The notes below the pieces were generated by a model. The model was not told where the DNA came from. It made no database searches and saw only the letters and a list, made by a program, of their open reading frames with translations. From positions 1 through 5,911 of the forward strand of contig JAGXOB010000143.1 in NCBI GenBank assembly GCA_019894735.1: a stretch of 5,911 bases of DNA. Direction: 5' to 3'. A program made the translations under genes and the position numbers. The DNA is from Promethearchaeota archaeon. Its GTDB lineage: Archaea; Asgardarchaeota; Lokiarchaeia; Sigynarchaeales; SOKP01. Of this stretch, positions 1-3,926 are shown piece by piece. The stretch's first letter is position 1. Each line of letters opens with the position of its first letter.

Positions 1-160
1 GATCATATCTAAAGAGATTTAGAGTTTCAAGTTGATAAGAAACAAGCGGTTTTCCCTGGAATTCAAAAATACCCTTATCGCTCCCAAAACGTACGCTTTT
101 ACCTCCAACTAATATTAAAATAGCGAGGTTTTTTTTAATATTTTTCCTTACTTTTAACAC
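1..160 (-). CDS. MobA-like molybdenum cofactor guanylyltransferase, N-terminal fragment (runs off left edge)
   Basis: Reading the minus strand from about 160 down to base 2 gives an open frame containing LVGGKSVRFGSDKG, followed by FQGKPLVSYQLETL. This is the N-terminal nucleotide-binding loop of MobA-type nucleotidyltransferases (GG-x3-R-[MF]-G-x-DK, then GKPL). Enzymes of this family transfer GMP to molybdopterin to make the dinucleotide form of the molybdenum cofactor in the cytosol; close relatives act on other cofactors, such as CofC or MocA. Only about 50 codons are visible, so the exact substrate cannot be decided. There is no in-frame ATG. The only canonical start is GTG at 160-158, which gives about 20 residues before the GG loop, longer than usual and without a clear ribosome site. 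ATT at 139-137 sits behind AAGGA and would give the expected short N-terminus. A TATA-like element lies upstream at 283-296 on the same strand. Confidence 0.8.
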   Translation of the reverse strand, partial: MLKVRKNIKKNLAILILVGGKSVRFGSDKGIFEFQGKPLVSYQLETLNLFRYD

Positions 161-222
161 TATATCGATAGACTGAACTTATATTCTATTAAACTAATAA
201 TTAAAAACTAATAATATCTCTT

Positions 223-260
223 AGAATTTCTTAGTGGGTTAAGAATTTCTTAGTGGGTTA
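223..260. repeat. perfect 19-bp tandem repeat, two copies (candidate operator)
   Basis: The unit agaatttcttagtgggtta occurs at 223-241 and again, directly abutting and without mismatch, at 242-260. Each unit contains a small odd palindrome, AGAA-T-TTCT. In the second copy it extends to TAAGAA-T-TTCTTA. The 19-bp pitch is close to two helical turns, so two dimeric binding sites would face nearly the same side of the DNA. The pair sits just downstream of the minus-strand TATA element, about where transcription of the MobA-like gene should begin. Binding there would be expected to repress; that role is inferred. Confidence 0.75.
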
Positions 261-282
261 TGATTAAGTATTTTAGAACGCA

Positions 283-296
283 TATTTAAATGTTTA
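283..296 (-). promoter_or_regulatory. TATA/BRE-like promoter element for the MobA-like gene
   Basis: On the minus strand this reads TAAACATTTAAATA, with an archaeal TATA box TTTAAATA preceded by an A-rich BRE-like segment. The same 14 bases occur in opposite orientation at 395-408. A start site about 25 bases downstream would fall near 260, giving a leader of roughly 100-120 nt before the MobA-like start. TATA boxes are weak signals in AT-rich DNA; the exact recurrence is what raises confidence. Confidence 0.5.
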
Positions 297-360
297 GGGT
301 GCGACATTTTTCTTATTACTAAGATCCAGCTTTTTAAAACGATTTTTGATATTGACATGT

Positions 361-379
361 ACTAATGATCCACATTAGT
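361..379. promoter_or_regulatory. 7-bp inverted repeat, candidate regulator site between divergent promoters
   Basis: ACTAATG at 361-367 and CATTAGT at 373-379 form a perfect inverted repeat around a 5-base spacer. The site ends 15 bases before the plus-strand promoter element and lies between the two divergent elements. Its size suits a dimeric winged-helix or ribbon-helix-helix regulator. The regulator is unknown. Confidence 0.4.
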
Positions 380-394
380 GTGTATTGATTTGTG

Positions 395-408
395 TAAACA
401 TTTAAATA
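395..408 (+). promoter_or_regulatory. TATA/BRE-like promoter element (plus strand)
   Basis: TAAACATTTAAATA contains TATA box TTTAAATA at 401-408. A start site would be expected near 430, giving a leader of about 55 nt made almost only of A and T, ending in the GGAGG site at 476-480. It is identical to the minus-strand element at 283-296 and similar to 672-686. Confidence 0.55.
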
Positions 409-485
409 CTAGAAAAATAATATACTAATTAGAAACAAAAAAATAAAATTAAAAAATAAAATAAAAAATCAAATTGGAGGAAAAA

Positions 486-575
486 ATGATGACTTACAAC
501 AAAAATATCGGAATAGACGAAGTTAAATGCAAAATATATTCCCAGGTTTTAACAAGTTCATTTATCAGCCATTAA
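486..575 (+). CDS. small hypothetical ORF, 29 codons
   Basis: The frame starts with a double ATG (486 and 489), encodes 29 residues with a single Cys (C15) and ends at TAA 573-575. GGAGG at 476-480 lies five bases before the first ATG, one of the best ribosome sites in the window. A TATA-like element lies upstream at 395-408 and a T-tract follows at 584-599, so the ORF has the parts of an independent transcription unit. There is no membrane segment and no recognised domain. It could be a real small protein, a leader peptide or RNA unit upstream of the bactofilin operon, or the 5' remnant of a decayed gene whose promoter survived. No coding continuation is seen after the stop. Confidence 0.4.
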   Translation: MMTYNKNIGIDEVKCKIYSQVLTSSFISH

Positions 576-580
576 TTATT

Positions 581-599
581 AATATTTTTTTACTTTTTT
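581..599 (+). terminator. T-rich terminator after the small ORF
   Basis: Two T runs (seven and seven bases, 584-590 and 593-599, split by an AC) start about ten bases after the stop codon of the small ORF. No stem-loop precedes them, as is usual for archaeal intrinsic termination on U-tracts. Confidence 0.45.
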
Positions 600-671
600 A
601 TAATACACAAACAAAACACACTAAATCACGATCATAAACAAAAAATGATAAAATAATCAATAAAATTAGAA

Positions 672-686
672 TAAACATTTCAAATA
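672..686 (+). promoter_or_regulatory. probable promoter of the bactofilin operon
   Basis: TAAACATTTCAAATA matches the 14-bp element at 395-408 except for one extra C. With the usual spacing, transcription would start near 706-710, leaving a leader of under 20 nt that still carries AAGGAGG at 710-716, nine bases before the ATG at 726. Read-through from the promoter at 395 is also possible. Confidence 0.45.
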
Positions 687-725
687 TAGAAAAAACTAAT
701 AAAAATAGAAAGGAGGAAAAAATAA

Positions 726-1421
726 ATGAAAATATCAGGATCGGGAACTCTCTCTAAGATGACCATTGAAGATAATATAGTATCTTCAGGTTCACTCAAA
801 ATGGATGGAGATATTGAATGTTTAGGTTTTAGATCTTCTGGTTCTGCGAGAGGAGAAGGAAACCTCACTGTTCACGGAGATATTAAAAATTCGGGCTCTT
901 TTAGGATAATTGGAGCTCTAAATGCAGACGGAAACGCCAGGTTTTCTGGTTCGTCGACCATCGGAGAGGAAATCAATATTAAAGGAGAATTGGAAAACTC
1001 TGGATCGTTAAGAGTTGGAAATGGAGTTGAAGCGCTCCAAGGTATTAGATTTTCAGGTTCTACTAGAGTTGATGGTGGATTAAAATCAGACGAAACCATT
1101 GAAATTGACGGCTCAACTACGGTTAGGGGTAGTATCAAAGCAAATAACGTGTTAATTGGAACTCAAACCAATTCTGGTGGGAAAAAAGTATCAAAACATC
1201 CATATAAAGTGTATGGTAATATATTTTCCGCGAATGACATGGAGATTATTAATACTTTTGTAGAAGGAGATGTTAGAGGTCGAAATGTGATTATTGGTAG
1301 GCGTACCGAGATTACAGGAAATATTTATTATATCGAATCCATTGAAATTGATCCAAAAGCTACTTTAAATCACGAACCTATTCAAATTTCTGAAATAACC
1401 GAAGATAAAATACAAAAATAG
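726..1421 (+). CDS. bactofilin-like polymer-forming cytoskeletal protein
   Basis: This is a 231-residue protein of the bactofilin type (DUF583-like right-handed beta-helix). Bactofilins self-assemble without nucleotide into filaments that scaffold membrane and envelope proteins; archaeal relatives (halofilins) affect cell shape. The first 145 residues are built of Gly/Ser-rich turns with short hydrophobic strands: SGS recurs at residues 4, 21, 38, 56, 74, 92 and 110, and DGS at 128. After a basic linker (about 147-160), residues 160-210 form a second block with EGDVRGRNVIIG. As I recall, this resembles the C-terminal block of the Bacillus YhbE/YhbF bactofilins. No signal peptide or transmembrane segment is present, so it is cytosolic or peripheral. 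The start is fixed by AAGGAGG at 710-716. It forms an operon with the next gene. Family assignment is firm; the cellular role is inferred. Confidence 0.88.
   Translation: MKISGSGTLSKMTIEDNIVSSGSLKMDGDIECLGFRSSGSARGEGNLTVHGDIKNSGSFRIIGALNADGNARFSGSSTIGEEINIKGELENSGSLRVGNGVEALQGIRFSGSTRVDGGLKSDETIEIDGSTTVRGSIKANNVLIGTQTNSGGKKVSKHPYKVYGNIFSANDMEIINTFVEGDVRGRNVIIGRRTEITGNIYYIESIEIDPKATLNHEPIQISEITEDKIQK
735..1115 (+). repeat. eight-fold 17-18-residue protein repeat (beta-helix coils)
   Basis: At protein level the bactofilin-like gene repeats a unit SGS-x4-G-x-hydrophobic-x-hydrophobic-x-G-x4 with spacings of 17, 17, 18, 18, 18, 18 and 18 residues. About 18 residues equals one turn of a triangular beta-helix, so each SGS marks the same corner of successive coils. 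The DNA copies have diverged, so this is a protein repeat rather than a recent DNA duplication. Confidence 0.8.
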
Positions 1422-1446
1422 TCAACGAAATATTTGGAGGATAATT

Positions 1447-2382
1447 ATGTATAAAGACTCAGAAAATAACGAAATGAACAATAAAAATGAGAAGGAGTTA
1501 GAAAGGATAAGGAGAAATATAACATACGAGCTAGAAGACATTAAAGATGAGCTTATGGAGGAATTAACAGATCTACACGAAGATTTTAAGGACGAAATTG
1601 AAGATTTGAATGATACTAAGGAAGAAATTAAAGAAGAGTTAATAGAAGAATTACAAGAATTACTAGATGAGAGGAATTATTTATTACGTGAAATCGGGGA
1701 TACTGCCAAAGATTTAGAGTCCTTAGGAGAGAATGCAAAAGAGCAAATCGAGAATGCCAGAGAGAAAATTGAACAGTTGAGGACTAAAACAGAAAAACAA
1801 AGAGAGAAAATTAAGTATAAAATGCGAAAAAAACTGGAAAAAGCACAGAAAAAGGCAGCAAAACGAATTAATATCTCGGTTGACGAAGATACCAGCGATG
1901 AATGGAGAGATTGGTCGGAAGAGTTAGGTTCCTCAGTATCAGAACTGATTCGAAAATCGATGAGATTCGTAAAAAACAACATTGGAGACCTCTCAAAACT
2001 TGACGAATTAGGGGAGAGTATCGAACGCGCAGTCAGAGAATCAGGGATAGAGGATTTAGGGGATAAACTAGAGCGTGAGTTTGAGGGGAAAAAAGGCAAA
2101 CCTAAAATTAAAATTGATTTATCCACTTCAAGCGCTAAATCAACTTCAGACGATAAAAATCGAATTAAGAAGAGAGTTAGGGGATTAATCAAACTACAGA
2201 ATAGTCTACCAGTCGAAAAGCTCGCTCAAGCACTTAATCGAGCAAATGAAGACGCTGAAAACCTTATTTACGAGTTAGTCGACGAGGGGATTGAAGGATC
2301 TCTAGAGGGAGGCGTGTTTAAATTCACGAGTGCTGCTGACGAAGTGATCTCTAAGATTAACGAATTAATTGACAAAATGTAG
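1447..2382 (+). CDS. coiled-coil protein with RHH-like segment and C-terminal winged helix, bactofilin partner candidate
   Basis: The gene starts 25 bp after the bactofilin gene with GGAGG at 1436-1440, six bases before the ATG, so the two are almost certainly co-transcribed. The 311-residue product has four parts. Residues 15-80 are a strongly acidic heptad-like helix. Residues 95-140 are a basic coiled coil rich in K, R and Q. Residues 140-175 (INISVDED..., then EELGSSVSELIRKSM) resemble a ribbon-helix-helix module: a short strand, then two helices, with the typical SELIR. Residues 239-293 look like a winged helix, with LPVEKLAQAL as the first HTH helix, NLIYELVDEG as the next and GGVFKF as the wing. 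No membrane segment is seen. The architecture suggests an elongated adaptor between filament and DNA or protein. I do not recognise a named family; domain calls are by eye and moderate in confidence. Confidence 0.8.
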   Translation: MYKDSENNEMNNKNEKELERIRRNITYELEDIKDELMEELTDLHEDFKDEIEDLNDTKEEIKEELIEELQELLDERNYLLREIGDTAKDLESLGENAKEQIENAREKIEQLRTKTEKQREKIKYKMRKKLEKAQKKAAKRINISVDEDTSDEWRDWSEELGSSVSELIRKSMRFVKNNIGDLSKLDELGESIERAVRESGIEDLGDKLEREFEGKKGKPKIKIDLSTSSAKSTSDDKNRIKKRVRGLIKLQNSLPVEKLAQALNRANEDAENLIYELVDEGIEGSLEGGVFKFTSAADEVISKINELIDKM

Positions 2383-2419
2383 ACACACCTTAAAATTCAA
2401 GGGAACCAGGGGATATTGG

Positions 2420-2527
2420 ATGTGTGAATTAAAAAATCAGAGAGTGTCATCTAACGAAGAATTGAACAAATTAATTGTTTTTTTAAGAAAATTTAAACCG
2501 AAATTGAAAGAAGAAAAATTTAAGTAA
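2420..2527 (+). CDS. doubtful small basic ORF, 35 codons
   Basis: ATG at 2420 to TAA at 2525-2527 encodes a lysine-rich peptide (ending KPKLKEEKFK) with one short hydrophobic stretch, LIVFL. The upstream AGGGGA at 2408-2413 is only a mediocre ribosome site. Against it, its second half overlaps a T7 run and two TATA-like boxes that could belong to the exporter promoter, and its composition is what AT-rich spacer DNA would give. It may be a spurious frame or the third gene of the bactofilin operon. No family is recognised. Confidence 0.25.
   Translation: MCELKNQRVSSNEELNKLIVFLRKFKPKLKEEKFK
2478..2484 (+). terminator. possible T-tract terminator of the bactofilin operon
   Basis: A run of seven T lies about 95 bases after the stop of the coiled-coil gene, with no hairpin before it. 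It is the only plus-strand T run between the operon and the exporter. It also falls inside the doubtful 35-codon ORF, so the two calls weaken each other. Confidence 0.3.
2514..2526 (+). promoter_or_regulatory. possible promoter of the MFS gene
   Basis: AAAAATTTAAGTA gives a TATA-like TTTAAGTA at 2519-2526 with an A-rich upstream flank. A start near 2548 would leave a short leader before the ATG at 2570. TTTAAACC at 2492-2499 is an alternative. Both are plausible by position only. Confidence 0.35.
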
Positions 2528-2569
2528 AAAAATAAAAAAAATAAATGAGAAGAAAGATGTGAAAATGAA

Positions 2570-3862
2570 ATGGAAGAATTAGCAAATAATCAGACGTTTA
2601 AACGCTACATATTTTTGTGGTCGGCTCAATTGTTTTCGATAATGGGGTCAGCTGTGGTCAATTTTGCCATTACTTGGTGGATTACCGTTTTGACGGGAAG
2701 TGCTACTCTGTTATCAATTGGAATTTTTATCTATGTCCTTCCTATGGCGTTTTTGACGCCTGTAGCCGGAGTACTAGCTGATAGGTGGAGTAGAAAGAAA
2801 TTAGTTGCGATAGCAGATTCGTTGCAAGCTTTAACGACGGTATGGATTATAATACTGTTCACTTTTGACGTTGCAAATCCAGTAGTAGTTATGGTAATAA
2901 CAGGATTTCGGGGTATCTTTCAAGCGTTTCATGTTCCTACTGTAAATGCAATCACACCTACGATGGTTCCAAAGGATAAAATCAGTCGTATGAACGGTTT
3001 TACTTACCTTTTCTCGAGTTTAATTAGCATTGTCGGACCGGTTCTAGGAGCATTGTTATACGAATTATTTCAAGGAGACATATCCCTAATCCTTTGGATA
3101 GATGTAATTACATTTATTATCGCTTTCATACCGCTCTTAGTCACAAAAATTCCTGTTGTAGAAAGGTCGATAATCGAAGAGAAAAAAGATTCTTTTCTTT
3201 TTGAATTCAAGACAGGTATAAAAACGATAAAACTGATACCAGGGCTTTTAACACTACTATTGCTTTCAATGTTGCTGAACTTTTTACTCATGCCTTTCAA
3301 CGTTTTATTGCCTTACTACGTAGAAGTTCTTCACGGGGGCTCTGCTGCAGATTTTGCGTTTGTAATGGTATTTTTTCAGGTAGGTATGGTAGTAGGAGCA
3401 TTGATAACTAGCGTAAAAAAGGAGTGGAAACGTAAAATATTCACTTATTTTGGTTCTTTGATAGTGGTAATGGGAATGATATCTGGATATGCGTTCGCAC
3501 CGAAGGGTTCGTTCATTTTTTTGGGAATGGGTAATTTTGTAGTAGGCTTCTTGTTACCAATTGGTAACACTATTTACATGACTATTATACAAACTACCGT
3601 TCCTAATGATAAAATGGGAAGAGTTATTTCTATTGATCATTCAATATCGTCATTGATAGCTCCATTTGGTGCTTTAATTTCTGGACCTTTGGCCGATGCG
3701 ATTGGCGCTAGAACAGTATTCCTGGTAAGCTCGATAGTAGGAGTGGCTGCAACTTCTTACACATGGAGCCGAATGAAAGCGAAAAAAATAAATTATAACG
3801 ACAAAGCCGCTCTTATTGAAGTTGCTGAAAAAATAAGCAATGTTAATGGAAATTACACATGA
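2570..3862 (+). CDS. MFS transporter, MFS_3 / macrolide- or siderophore-exporter type
   Basis: This 430-residue integral membrane protein has about twelve hydrophobic helices, split six plus six by a charged cytoplasmic loop at residues 194-215 (ERSIIEEKKD). The MFS signature between helices 2 and 3 is intact: GVLADRWSRKK at 67-77. Residues 127-143 (AITPTMVPKDKISRMNGF-like) and 341-356 (QTTVPNDKMGRVISID) match the half-repeat signatures of the MFS_3 group, which includes EntS and Mef-type macrolide exporters. It probably expels a small hydrophobic compound with proton exchange; the substrate cannot be told. The length is normal for the family. ATG at 2570 is the only start after the in-frame stop at 2546; the ribosome site is weak (AGAAGAAAG). 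It stands 187 bp after the bactofilin operon and is probably transcribed separately. Annotations of such proteins as drug exporters are often only by similarity. Confidence 0.9.
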   Translation: MEELANNQTFKRYIFLWSAQLFSIMGSAVVNFAITWWITVLTGSATLLSIGIFIYVLPMAFLTPVAGVLADRWSRKKLVAIADSLQALTTVWIIILFTFDVANPVVVMVITGFRGIFQAFHVPTVNAITPTMVPKDKISRMNGFTYLFSSLISIVGPVLGALLYELFQGDISLILWIDVITFIIAFIPLLVTKIPVVERSIIEEKKDSFLFEFKTGIKTIKLIPGLLTLLLLSMLLNFLLMPFNVLLPYYVEVLHGGSAADFAFVMVFFQVGMVVGALITSVKKEWKRKIFTYFGSLIVVMGMISGYAFAPKGSFIFLGMGNFVVGFLLPIGNTIYMTIIQTTVPNDKMGRVISIDHSISSLIAPFGALISGPLADAIGARTVFLVSSIVGVAATSYTWSRMKAKKINYNDKAALIEVAEKISNVNGNYT

Positions 3863-3868
3863 AATTAA

Positions 3869-3891
3869 TTTTTTTTAATTTTCTTTTTTTT
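3869..3891 (+). terminator. T-tract terminator of the MFS gene
   Basis: Seven bases after the MFS stop come T runs of eight, four and eight bases (3869-3876, 3879-3882, 3884-3891), ending at GGGG. No hairpin is seen. This is the strongest archaeal-type terminator signal in the window and fits the convergent arrangement with the next gene. Confidence 0.65.
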
Positions 3892-3898
3892 GGGGTTT

Positions 3899-3904
3899 AA
3901 AAAA
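3899..3904 (-). terminator. weak T-run terminator of the TrmB-like gene
   Basis: On the minus strand, six T follow the TrmB-like stop codon by 22 bases; a further run of eight T follows beyond (plus-strand A runs are otherwise short here). It is a weak candidate chosen by position. Confidence 0.25.
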
Positions 3905-3926
3905 GTAGAAAGAATAGAAATATAAA

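Noticed and set aside
223..260. CRISPR array
   Set aside because: Only two directly abutting copies with no spacers between them.
239..358. Minus-strand frame of 39 codons starting with ATG at 358
   Set aside because: It crosses the promoter element and the 19-bp repeats, has no ribosome site and no recognisable protein features.
680..1138. Two minus-strand frames (62 and 88 codons) opposite the bactofilin gene
   Set aside because: They mirror the Gly/Ser repeat pattern of the real gene as Pro/Glu/Ser repeats and have no start signals.
1677..2192. Minus-strand frame of 171 codons opposite the coiled-coil gene
   Set aside because: Its Ser/Phe/Leu-rich composition is the complement of Lys/Glu codons; the plus-strand gene has a strong ribosome site and domain structure.
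2388..2402. Short hairpin CCTT/AAGG after the coiled-coil gene
   Set aside because: A 4-bp stem without a following T run is too weak to call a terminator.
3070..3300. Minus-strand frame of 76 codons inside the MFS gene
   Set aside because: It is fully inside a well-supported transporter gene and has no features of its own.
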